Positions 39,058-50,048 of a DNA stretch of 64,000 nucleotides are shown one piece after another (position 1 is the stretch's first letter; every line of letters begins with the position of its first letter). Position numbers and translations under genes: made by a program. This DNA comes from Sporothrix humicola (Eukaryota; Ascomycota; Sordariomycetes; Ophiostomatales; Ophiostomataceae), in contig WNYE01000099.1 in NCBI GenBank assembly GCA_021396245.1, forward strand, positions 86,262 to 150,261. The letters run 5' to 3'. The notes beneath the pieces were generated by a model, which worked only from the letters and a program-made list of their open reading frames with translations, had not been told where the DNA came from and did not search any database.

Positions 39058-42000
39058 TATGCCTGCGTTTGTGTAGTGAAGAAAACGGTTTTGATGCTTC
39101 TGAAAATGATGATGGAGAAGATGAAAAGAATTGAGTCGAGGCTGTAGACCGCGCATCGGCATTGATATACCTTTGTGGTTTGCTCGAATCGATGATGTCA
39201 GTCGTAGGTAACCACAGCTAAAAGCTCCAACAGCTTCCAGAGCTCTCGACGGTCCCATTTGTCCCATTGTTCTAGCCATGTTCTGGACTTGTTCTCCCTT
39301 TAGTTTCCATTTTTCTTTCGCTCTTTTTCGGTCTATTTCGTCTCTGTAATATACTTGTCGCTCCCTTTGTTGTTGGCAAAGTAGTTTGTATCGACGACGT
39401 AATCGACGCCAGTATCGGTCGATTGGCGGCCAGTTTGGCGGAGCACTTGGAAGGCAATTGCGCATTTGTCGCCTCCGGTACCTCGATCAATTGCACTAGC
39501 ATCGGCCTTTAGAAACCGCTTGCTTTCAATTGCAGGTACGACACGCATCCCAAAATCGACAAAAGGACGTTGAATCGTAATACGGTGTATTAGTGCTCCA
39601 GTTTAATATGTGAACACGCTGTTCCAAGGCACTGATTAGTGATAATTGCTCTGGTTGGTGATAGGTATGTACTCTTGCGGCGAGATTTTGATGCCGATTG
39701 ACTTCTAACCGCGCTCACCTAGGTCAGCTTATGTTTTGGCATCACCGTTGGGCCGCACTGACAGATGGCCGCCGGACTCCACGTTGACACTGACAAAAAA
39801 TATTTGACAATTTATTTTTGTGATCAATTAGAACTTTTCTTTCTTGCTTCGTGTATTGTCACGCCATGTCGTGTCTGATTCTCGCAAGCTACATAAAATT
39901 AAAGTTTAGTTTACAGTGAAAAGGTACTTTTGCGAACAACAGACGTTGAAAGCAAACGCGTCCCTGACCATCAAGATCGTCACATACGTGTAAAAGTATT
40001 GCCGTGTTTACCGTTCCTGCATGCCCCTGAAATGCTTTGAATGCCTGAATTGTTCGTATTGACTGAATTATTGCTTCATGAAGCGAACCGCGGCTACTAC
40101 ATCTCGCGATCGTGAATTTATTATTACAACCGAGAAACAGATACGATGGGTACGATGTACGAGATGTTGGCCTCAATCGCACGATGAGCTCGTTTTGTCA
40201 AGTGTACGGGCCGTTGTCAGGAATTACCTATGCTGGAGAACCCAAACGTATGGAGCACGTGCAGCCAGGAAGGAATACGTCCTTAAACGGAGACGGGGTT
40301 ACTAACTCCGTGAAAGCTTCCTGTGAAAGGCTGAAGGAAGAACAAGGGAAAGGGCAAAGCATGCGGAGTAGGGTTGCATCTGGCCGAGATTACGGGGTGC
40401 ATGGTGAAGCAAAGGAAATAAGGGAGAGGAATGGTGGCTAGGACTGTGGTTTGGGTTTTGGGCTAAAGGATTTGGTAGCTCGTAGGGATGTTTTGAAGAG
40501 CACATTTCGGCGGAGTGGCTCTCGGTGCCGATTGTCCGGTGACGGCGGAAGGAAACAATCGAAGAGACAGAACAGAACGATAGTGACGAGAAAGTTAAAG
40601 TTGAAGTCAAAGATAAAACAAGAAATGGAAATGCCATAGGCAGCTCCTAAAATGCTGCCTTTTGTTTTGTCAGGCGCACTGCGTCTCATCCTTCCGCGAG
40701 GTTATTTTCGACAGCATTGAAGCTCTTCGCGCTGTTTGCTATGACCATGATATTTTTGAATTGATGTCGCATTTGTTCCAGCCACTGTTGAATTTGGCCG
40801 ACGTCAAAGTAGAAATACAACATATTGCAAGCCAATGTTGACAATCGTTGTTATTGCCGTTCGATGTGCTGATGTGTTCTCAAAATAACATGTGGCTGAG
40901 TTAGGCTGCAGATTTTAGCAGTAGGAGAAGGAACTTTGGGGTCCAATGGCGTGCAGTTTGCTTTCAGTTGGCGTTTGCCTGTCCCGTCCCATCGCGTCTG
41001 TTGTGTGTGGCTTGTCTCTGGTTCTCCACCAAAAACGCGACCCTGTAGGGCTGAACCTGGTCACCTCAAGTGAAGATGTGAAGAGAAGAAAAGAGCCAAG
41101 AAACCCAAGAAAAGGTTAAATGCAAAGATGCTTGAAGGTTTTGTAAGCGAGCCTTGGTCAGCCACCAACAGACAGAGACAGAGACGTTGACTGAGAGACA
41201 ATAGCTGTCAGTGAGAACCAACAGTCAATCGACGCGGCTGTCGATGCGAATACGAGAAAGATCGATTGTCTTCTGCAGCCTTGTGAGAGTGTGTTGATAA
41301 TCGTGAGGCCGACACATTGTGCAAAATAAAGTTTAGGTGTAGATTCAAACGCCTCAACTCAACTTACGCAGACTAACTGCCGGCGAGGAATGCTTTGCCC
41401 AATTTCGTTTGCTTCACCAGAAACAAAAGTGTGGTAAAAACGAGCGAGCAGTTGAGTAGGAAAAAGAGCATCGTGACAGTCTATTCGCCGACCTCCAAAA
41501 TCCTTCTTCTCCTTTTTGTTTTCCGTTGTGGTGTTCTTCCACTTGCTCTCTCCTGTTCGCTATCCATGCTATCGATTTTGACTCCGGTGACATGTTCTAA
41601 CACGGTTGAGGACGACAGGGCCTGTCTTGGGTCGTGGTCGACAAGGTCTGCAAAATAAAAGACGGCCAGAATGTTCCTCCGCAAGCTGCGGTGGTAGGGA
41701 TACAAAGTCACAAAAATCACACGATGGTACCGTCAAGGGCTCTCAATATGGACAATCCAGGGCAAGAAAGGCAATGATGGACAGGCATGGAGACAAGCCA
41801 AGGACCAAACACGGACGTTGAAAGGCAAAAGGATAAAAGGCAAAAGGCAAAAGACGGGGCGAATGCCACGCTGTTGTGCAGCCATTTCAGAAATGTTATT
41901 TCCTTGGTCGCGGCCCATCTCAGCCTTTTTCCTCTTCTCTCTCATCATATGCTTTCCCTACCCTTTGTCTCCTGTGTTTTGGTACGATCCTGGAGGATCT

Positions 42001-43207
42001 GGTTTGAGTGGATCGGCCCAGGTTGAGGCCATTCACAGACAACTGTGTTAAAACCGTTGGCTTTGGCCCTTTTCTCTACACCTTTCTGTTCTTCCACTCC
42101 AAAACTTTTTAGTGCAGTGGTAGCGGTAGCGTTGTAAGTGAGGCCCCGTCTTGGCCTGAGATTAAAAAGGGGCCGTGGGGTATCGAAACACAAATAAACC
42201 CAATTAACCCCAGAACAGGGCTGAGCAGGAGCCGCCAGTCCCCTGTTTTTTGGCCTGTTATTGGTCCACTGAACGAGATTTTGGAGAGATCAACAAAGTT
42301 GGAAGAAAGGTCGCCAGCGAGGCTAGGTCGCTGCGGCTTGCCGCGTCTGTCGCCTGTTTCCGTTGTCTTTTGTCGTCTTTTTGGGTTCCCGGCACCGCTA
42401 AAAGACTAAAATGCCACACTGGACACTGGACGACGTTGGGGCTCCGCTGCTTGTCAGATTTTAGTGCAGGTCTTGGTTCTTTGGGCCGGCTTTGACTTGC
42501 ATCGAACGAAACTGACGTTAAATTAAGACAAAGCAAAGAAAGTCGAGAGACCAAACACATTGAACAAATTCTTCGAAGAAGATGCCATCTCGCTGTTGTT
42601 TTGGCGCGTTTCCTCCTGTTCCTTTGGGCTGTTCCAACGACATTTGCCTTCAAAAACGGCCTAGGAAATACAACGGATACGTGGATTCCCTGCAATATGA
42701 CCGTTGAGCCGTCACTCTAAAGTGATGCCTGAGAGCCACAGCCTGGTCCACGCAGTCGTGAGTGGCTTGTCGTAGGCGCGTTTCGTGCTCCTTCCGCCGT
42801 GCTCTGTTTTCCGTGCTTCTTTCTTCTCTTTTGTTCCTGGTTCAGGTTCAGGTCCAGTTCCATGCACGGACTCCATCTACGATCCCCTGCTGACATTGCC
42901 ACCTCTTGGTGTTCCCTGGTGCTCCCTGTCTTTTACTTTTTTTCTTTTTGGCGAGCCTGGCCTCCTTCCTTCCATTTTGGGCTCTATTCAGTGTTGATCC
43001 TTGCCATATGGCGACGAACATGGGAGACACAGTCTGACAAGAAGGATATAAGAAGAGCTCTGGCAGCTCCAGATTCTCCCTCTCGTTTGTTGTTCATCTC
43101 ATCTCATCTTCATCGCCGACTCTTCTTTTCTTATTATCTCATACTTCCTTTCCTTCTTTGTTTACTTTCCTCTTTTATTTCATATTCTCCCATATCTCCC
43201 CCACACA
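39058..43207. other. 4.1 kb spacer without a supported gene
   Basis: Open frames here are short, low in codon bias and without recognisable motifs on either strand. The composition alternates between AT-rich and mixed stretches. A CT-rich block (about 43,080-43,200) directly precedes the protease ATG, with a GATATAAG TATA-like word at 43,045-43,052. I see no tRNA or rRNA. Confidence 0.5.
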
Positions 43208-44767
43208 ATGAGAACTGCTGAGCTGCTTCTCCTCGCCGGCGCTGCGTCGCACGCGGCTGCCAACCGAGTGCCTCTGCACCAGGTGCCGCGCGAGGCCGGT
43301 GTTGCGCCCAGCACGCACCACGCCGTCTCGCGGGCCCGCCAGATTGCCAGGCGTGCCTCCTCTTCGTCCGGAGCCAGCGTTCCCCTCAGCGACTGGACGG
43401 GCACCGTCGACCTGCAGTGGTACGGCAAGATCCAGCTCGGCACGCCGCCCCAGAACCTGACGGTGCTGTTCGACACGGGCTCGTCTGCCCTGCTGGTCCC
43501 CGGCGCCAAGTGTGACGGCTGTGTCAGCAAGGGCCGCTACGACGCTTCGAAATCGTCGACGACCGGCAGTGTTGACAACGCCTCGCCGCGCTACAACGTC
43601 TCGTTCACGACGGGCGGCACCAACGTCCCCGCCAAGCTGACGTCCAACTCGTTTGTCGGCGTCAGCGGCACGCTGGCCCAGGACGTGTTTACGCTCCCCG
43701 ACGCAACGGGCGGCGATTTGTCGGTTGAGAAGCAGGCTTTCCTGGTCTTGGACGACGTCACGTCCGACTTTGACCTGGGCCCCATTGACGGCATCATCGG
43801 TCTGCCGCCCGTCAACAACGGCGCCGAGCTGTCGTCATCGGCCGTCGACGCGTCCAAGACGGACCTCACAAAAGACCCGGCGCCCTTCCTGTTCAACCTC
43901 AACGCGACGGGCAAGCTCACGGACGGCGTCGTCTTTACGCTGGTGATGAACGAGTACAACAACGCCACCGACGCCGGCGGCTCGCTGACCCTCGGTGCTG
44001 TCGACGGCTCGCTCGTCAAGGGCGGTGTTGATGGTATTGTGTACACCGACGTGATCGAGCAGTTTGCCACGCTCGGCGGCGGCTGGGCCGTCATGCAGTC
44101 CGGCTTTGAAGTGGAGGTCAAGGCGTCGGGCAGCAACGGCGGCTCCGCGTTCAGCGAGGGCTCCACCGCCTACGCCATCCTGGACTCGGGCACCGCCTAC
44201 ATCCAGGCCCCCGACAACGACACCGCCGCCAGCATCTACTCGACCATTTCGTCCGAGATTGTCCCCATTGACACCGTCGGCTCCTGGGGCGCCAAGTGCT
44301 CCGTCATGGAGGAGCTCGCCGCCAAGGGCGACGACCTGACCATCACCTGGAACTTTGCCGGCTTCAACGCCACCCTGCCGGCCGCCAACCTCAACCAGGG
44401 CGAGTATCCCGGCCTCCCCGGCATCTGCCAGGCCCCCATCCTGACCCCGGTCTCGCCCTTTGACTTTGGCGCCCCGACCTGGCTGTTCGGCAGCCCCCTG
44501 CTCAAGCAGTACGTTACTGTGTGGGACGCCGAAAAGGGCCGCATCGGCTTCGGCGAGTTCGCCGATCCCACCAGCTCTGGCGGGGGCCACAGCACCGGCA
44601 CGTCCACCTCGAGCGGCGGCAGCACCACCGGCACTGGCTCCACGTCGGCTGCTTCGGGCACAGCCGGCGTTGGCTCCACCAACACCAACGCTGCCGGCGT
44701 CTCGCGTCCTCTGAGCATTGTCGCGGCCGTGGGCGCCCTCATTGCCTCCCTGGCCATTGTTCTGTAA
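43208..44767 (+). CDS. GPI-anchored aspartic protease (yapsin-like)
   Basis: Single exon, 519 residues. A pepsin-family endopeptidase at the cell surface. The N-terminal signal peptide (about 1-18, LLLLAGAASHAAA) is followed by a propeptide ending in basic residues (RQIARR, about 44-49), a likely maturation site. First catalytic Asp is in FDTGSS (Asp about 89), second in ILDSGTA (Asp about 326); GIIGLPP and the WLFGSPLLKQYVTVWD segment are also typical. A Ser/Thr/Gly-rich stretch (about 460-500) and a hydrophobic C-terminus (about 503-519) give a GPI-attachment signal. Likely roles are cell-wall remodelling or processing of secreted proteins. The substitution ALLVPG for the usual LWVP after DTGSS is mild. 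Confidence 0.92.
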   Translation: MRTAELLLLAGAASHAAANRVPLHQVPREAGVAPSTHHAVSRARQIARRASSSSGASVPLSDWTGTVDLQWYGKIQLGTPPQNLTVLFDTGSSALLVPGAKCDGCVSKGRYDASKSSTTGSVDNASPRYNVSFTTGGTNVPAKLTSNSFVGVSGTLAQDVFTLPDATGGDLSVEKQAFLVLDDVTSDFDLGPIDGIIGLPPVNNGAELSSSAVDASKTDLTKDPAPFLFNLNATGKLTDGVVFTLVMNEYNNATDAGGSLTLGAVDGSLVKGGVDGIVYTDVIEQFATLGGGWAVMQSGFEVEVKASGSNGGSAFSEGSTAYAILDSGTAYIQAPDNDTAASIYSTISSEIVPIDTVGSWGAKCSVMEELAAKGDDLTITWNFAGFNATLPAANLNQGEYPGLPGICQAPILTPVSPFDFGAPTWLFGSPLLKQYVTVWDAEKGRIGFGEFADPTSSGGGHSTGTSTSSGGSTTGTGSTSAASGTAGVGSTNTNAAGVSRPLSIVAAVGALIASLAIVL

Positions 44768-45938
44768 AGAGTGAATGGAGCCTCATAATCAAATATTTAC
44801 GGCCTTGTCTTTTGTCTTTTGGGTAGAGCGTGGGAGTAATAGAGGTTAATGCTAGCAAAATTAATACATGTCATTCACACGATTCATTCTTATTCTATTG
44901 TCATTGAATTATGCACCAAGTGACTTTCAGCGGAAGCGTGCTCTGATCGTCCATCGGGCCTTTCGTCGTCTTGGCGTTCTGTTTTCTCTCCGTTCAATGC
45001 CTTTTCATGCAATGGCGTGTAAGTCATTAACAGGCGGCTGAATTCAATATCTCCAGTCCACTTGGTGACCAATTGTCTCTCTGTTCCCCAAATTCGTCCA
45101 GTTGGTTTCATTTAAACAGCCGCCAGATGTGGTCATTGGATATGCCCATAAACATTTAATGCATTGGCCACACTTTGTGGATAAAGGCAATTCATTCTCC
45201 GGAGGCTCTTCTCAAAAAAAGAACTGTATTTCTACCATCTACAAACAAGGACACCCTCAAACCCTGACCCAGATTTACGGCGCATGCACATCCCGCTTTC
45301 CCAATTCTTGGTTCGGCCACTGTACGGCCCCCAGATTGCCCCCGTATTGCATCTATTCTTTATTTTATACCATCATGCAAAGTTCGTGGATTCTTTCATA
45401 TCTGCCTTTATTGCTTCCGTTGACAGACGAATTTGACGTGCTTTTATCATTATCCAACTCGTCATCCACATCTTTTTTCACCTTCAACATACTTTAGTCA
45501 TAAATGAGTGTAGGACTGATCCGAGAAGCGTCGTAACTATGTATATCCGCAAGAAACCTTTCATATTTTTAAGGTTGTCGAGATTGAATGCCGACATCCG
45601 AGGGTCATGTCAATAACACAATGCCAACAGCAATATGCCATCTTCTCGTGGAGTAGAAGAACCTTTCATATCAATAGACAAGCTTTGATGGTTCCGTCGT
45701 CCGGACGTCCCTTAAATGTCCGGATGGATACCCTCCATGACCAAATGACCACCCCAACACCTCCTGCATCGCCACATATTTAACAGAGAGTTGCCCTCCT
45801 CCATCCACACTTCATTATTGCCAAGATTCACACTCAACATTGTAACGGTCTCCATACAGCACTTACAGATCTTGACATCTACGCACAATCACTGGATTTG
45901 AGCATCACCTACAAGATACAACTTCATCAGCACTCACG
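44768..45938. other. Spacer and promoter of the repeat protein gene
   Basis: 1.2 kb without supported gene. An ATATTTAA TATA-like word lies at 45,776-45,783, about 155 bp before the next ATG, followed by a C/A-rich leader. Confidence 0.5.
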
Positions 45939-46660
45939 ATGATCCCCGACATGTTTACTCTGGGCTGCCTGGCATCAATGTAAGTGGCCTATATGGATAT
46001 ACAATCGTGTCAACCGCAAACTAACCTTGTCTCAGCATCACTGTCGCCATGGCCCAACACGGTGGCCCCGGTGGCGGTGGTGCCGGTTGGGGCCCAGGTG
46101 AAGGTGCTGGCGGTCCTGGTGGCGGTTGGGGCGGCCATACTCCCCCGGGAGGCGGTGTTCCCATGACCACACCTCCCGGCGCCCCCATCCCGGCTACTTC
46201 GTCTTGGGTCGACTCATCGCCGGCTGCGCCTCCACCTGAGCCTGCCACTTCGGCACCCGTCGTGCCGCCAGTTGCACCGCCTCCCGTCGAGACCTGGACT
46301 CCCGTGCCTCCTCCTCTGACTGTGGCCACTACCGGCAGCACTTCTTTCTCGGTCGGCCCCGACGGACTGACCACGCCCGTCGTCTTCACCACCGGTCCCA
46401 ACGGCATTGCCACCCCCGTGGCCTACACGACCGGTGTCAACGGCCTGGCCACGCCGGTTGTGTACACGACTGGACCCAACGGTCTGGCTACTCCTGTCCA
46501 ATACACCACCGGCCCCAACGGCCTCGAGACGCCCGTGACCCAGACCTATGTGTCGTACACGACCGGTATTGACGGACTCGTTACACCCGTTACGAACGGT
46601 GTTGTTTTCACGCCATTCATTTCCAATGGCCAGCGCCTCGAGCCGTTCCGGTTCTGGTAA
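45939..46660 (+). CDS. Secreted Gly/Pro-rich protein with six 13-residue repeats
   Basis: Two exons (45939-45979, 46036-46660), 221 residues. Joining the small first exon restores a signal peptide (MIPDMFTLGCLASIITVAMA) with cleavage before QHGGPG; without it the protein would lack one. Then come a Gly-rich segment (about 20-60), a Pro-rich linker (about 80-110), and six tandem units of the form TGPNGLATPVxYT (about 120-205), the last two with insertions. There are no Cys, no enzyme motif and no GPI signal. It looks like a structural wall or matrix protein, or a secreted repeat effector. I do not recognise a named family. Confidence 0.8.
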
Positions 46661-47262
46661 ATGCAAGAAGAATATATGGATCCTGGAGAATATGAGATAC
46701 ATCTTGGGTAAATATGAAGGAGTCCGTATTGCTTTGGATTTAATTTCTATGCAGAATGTGGTAGGACTTGGTGGTTGCGCAAAGATACACAGTTTCAAGT
46801 CGTTGAATTTATTTAATGCCTTTTTAATAAACGACTTATTTTTAAAATAGTTTTTGTCTAGTTACGTATTTAATTGATTTGAATTTGACAACCATTCAAA
46901 ACGCTGCTTTTCTTTTTCACGAATATTTTTTATTCTCAAAATAAATTTCAAACCAGCGCCAGAAAAAAAATGAATGCAATAAGTTTTTTGAAAAAAGTAA
47001 AAGTTTTACTCGTATCTTGTTAAAATCTTTCCAAAATCAAACTAAAAAATTAGAACAGGAGGAACCATTCGCATACTCATTGTCGCGGAAGGTGCAATGG
47101 ACCGTTGTTGTTGCCATTTTCAAATCGACGGGTGCAGCCGTGACATTAGCGCCGGATAGCGGCAACGGGCCATTGCCGGCCGTGATACATTGTAGCAGGG
47201 TCCATGTGATAGGTAAAGCAAATTAGAGTTTTCTAATTTCATTAAAGGGTATTTTAAACGTT
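46661..47262. other. AT-rich spacer
   Basis: 602 bp, clearly AT-rich (especially 46,840-47,050), no gene seen. It marks the change to the less G/C-biased block that follows. Confidence 0.5.
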
Positions 47263-49704
47263 TTAAAACGGCCAAGTCATATCTGGCCTGCCTCCTGGCA
47301 GCATCATACGGAACGACCATCCCAGCTGTTCGTGGACCTCCATCACTACCTTCTTCAACCACACGATTGGTATCCAAAACTCGCACTTTTCCCTCCTCAA
47401 AATGTCAATACCAACGGTCCACGAATGTCGGGTACCGTCTCTGTCTCCAGAGGCCATTTGTGCATGGGCTAGAGACAGGTTCATCACGGCCTCTGTGAAG
47501 CTGCCCTGCCACTTTAGCGTTTGTAGGTGTCTGATTTCTTGAAGAGCATGCCTCCATTTCCGGATGGCCTCTTCCAAGTCTCCTCTCAGATGAAATATTC
47601 GTGCAGAAGCTAGAAGGCCACGGACAAACAGCTGTTCGTCGTGAATGTTATCAAGCTGGGGTGGAAGGGCGACACAGAGCTGTTTCAACTGATCGAGTAG
47701 TACTTCTGCAGTGTCCAGCTGGCCTAGCCCGATATTCGATTCTGTTAGGGACAGCAACAACCGCCGATATGGCCGTCGACAGTGCTCCGAATTGTCTGTC
47801 CCTTCGAGTTCTGGCCGCAAAATCTCGGCAGCTTTGTCATACTGTTCCAGCTCGGAGTAGATGTCTGCGAGTCGGCCGACAATCAGGCGGCGAGTGTTGG
47901 TCTGGATGGGGCTTGTTGAGTCGAGGGACAGGTACTGCTCTAGCGAAGCACCGGCGGCGGCAAAATCGCCAATGGACTGGAAGAACCGAGCCGCAACACC
48001 CTGAAGTCTGGACGTCACCTCGATCTCCAATCTCGACAGAGGCTGCTCTGCCTCCCACTTGTAGATAAAGGACGGCACATCCATGTCGTACGATCGGATC
48101 TTGCTTTCGATTTGCGAGATGTGGAGGCGGCCCTGGATGGCAACATCGCGACGGGTCTTTGGTGCTAATCCCTTTGAAACAAAGTCCCGTATCACAGCTT
48201 CTGACTTGCCGAGATCGCCGTCGAGACGATGAAGAATGCTCTGGAAGAGAACGACCGAGGCATGGAGGTAGTATGGCATCGACCTTCTCAGGAGAGTTCT
48301 TGACTTGAAGAGAGCGACGCGGCGCAGCGGAACCGAGTCGCGCTCACAAAAGTAGAGGACGGCAATGACAGCCTCTGTTCGCAGTGGTTCTTGCACAACT
48401 TCCGGCTTGGCCATCTTTTCGAGCAGTGGCCATATGGCTCCTTTTAGGGACGAGGACCTGTGGGGGTTAGTGGGGTGAACGGCGGGATATACGGCGAGTC
48501 TGGGCCTCATACCAGTATGTATTGCCCTCGTAACAAGGGGGACAGGCGAAACAGATTGCTCTCAAGGCAACATCGTTGAGTTCGGCAATAGTGACTGGAA
48601 GAAGTGCAGTTGAAAAATACGCCATCATTTCTGAACTCAGAGACACTGCCATGATGCCGTCGTTGGTGTGCTCTGTGATGTGTGGATCTGCCATTGCTAG
48701 GCGGAACTTTTCATCGTCTGAAATGAGCTCGATAAGTCCTGATGGCAGGCCAAACTCGGTGGAACTCGTATTTGACATTTCGCCATGCTCATTCCATCGT
48801 CGTTGTGGAGATCGTATGCTTTCAATGAGGACTCGTGGGATATCAGAGCCGCCAAGGGAGAAGAGAAGAAGCAGCAGTTGGTCTGCGGCAGGAACAGTTT
48901 CATTGCAATGTGGGAAGAGGTTGTGATATGAGTAGGAAGGGGTGAGATCTGAGATGATCTGTTAGTACGAGATATCTTGGCTGAAAATTTGTGCCACGCG
49001 CTCTCTTACCTTGGAATTGACTGAGAATGAGCTGCCGGACAAAGCCTGCATAAAAGTCGGCTTTTGGTTCGAGAGATTTTAGGTGTGCAAACACTTCCTC
49101 GTCATCCATGTTAAGATATCGTTCGTAGCTGTACGATGTATCGAGTTGTTAATATGCCAGCAGAGAAATAGTCACGATGAACTGGCACGTGGACTCACGT
49201 TGAATGTGGAATGTCGAGAGGAAGCCAGAAAAGTGCACCAAGACTTCCCAGTTTCCTTGCAATCTTGATGTATTTCCTGCCTGAATTCTTTAGTTCTGTG
49301 TAGTTTTGATTCCGCTTGAAAAGAGTGGCTATTTGTGGTGGTATGGGCAGTCCAATATCGAGTTTTGAACGAAGGTAGACCACGGCACAGACAAGCCGTC
49401 GATGTAGGCCGGCATGAACGGCATCGTCCGACGGCTGCCAGAATCCAGAGACATTTTCGTTGTATTTGCTGCACAGGTCGTTGACCGGTTGTAAATTGAC
49501 CGAGTTGACAACCAGTGCTTTCATGGTCCGCTGGTTGTTGGGCGTAATCTGGTAGTCGACATCGCGGGCGAGTGATTTTGACTTGGACAGCAAAGCCCGC
49601 AGATCTTTGAGGAAGCAGTTGAGCTCTGCGGCCAAATTGCTCGACGCCTTTTCGTCATAATTCTTCACCAGATGGCGAAGCGTCGAGCAGACGCAAGGCT
49701 CCAT
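47263..49704 (-). CDS. Fungal TPR-domain protein of unknown function, four exons
   Basis: Exons 49704-49199, 49128-49010, 48948-48513, 48457-47263 join to 751 residues. The N-terminal part (1-210) is helical with no recognised domain; GALFWLPLDIPHSTYERYL and DDEEVFAHLKSLEPKADFY look like conserved family blocks. The middle (about 225-360) contains LLLLLFSLGGSDIPRVLIESIRSPQRRW, which resembles the helical segment that follows the ATPase in fungal NLR-like proteins, but no Walker A or B is present anywhere. The C-terminal half (about 400-740) is made of helical pairs typical of TPR repeats (for example RLADIYSELEQYDKAAEIL, LLASARIFHLRGDLEEAIRKW). The exon 3 acceptor was chosen at 48,949 because the nearer AG gives an immediate stop. 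Role unknown; a scaffold is likely. Confidence 0.72.
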
Positions 49705-50048
49705 TTCGATGTGCCGTCTGCAGTCGACAGGGGATGTTTCAAGTACAAGTACAAGAACGGAGTACGGCACATGTACAAAGATCAAAGTGGGATGCAAGAC
49801 GCAATCTAATCTGATGCTGATTGATAAACCTTTTAGATCCGCTTTATCGGAGGCCTGGACCGAAAATTCTCCTTTTCGCTCTTCCTTGGCATAGCGGGGG
49901 TGTGGCTTTTGTGGCTCATGGTCCCAGCAATACGCCGTCAACACCTCACTCTAATGATCCTTGCGCCGATACGTCGTACTCCGAGCAATTCCGAATTGAA
50001 GACGCGTCTCTCCTTTTTCTTCGTTTTGTTTCTTTCTCTCCCACGCCC
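49705..50048. other. Spacer
   Basis: 344 bp; upstream region of the TPR gene and 3' side of the ferric reductase. Nothing distinctive. Confidence 0.4.

Noticed and set aside
38062..39147. 361-codon frame antisense to the aldo-keto reductase
   Set aside because: The minus strand carries a complete catalytic tetrad.
45102..45497. 131-codon frame between protease and repeat protein
   Set aside because: Random composition, no bias towards G/C third positions, no motif.
48949..48972. Alternative acceptor for exon 3 of the TPR gene (TACTAACAG)
   Set aside because: It gives a stop within about 20 codons, while the next AG (CTCAG) keeps a long frame.
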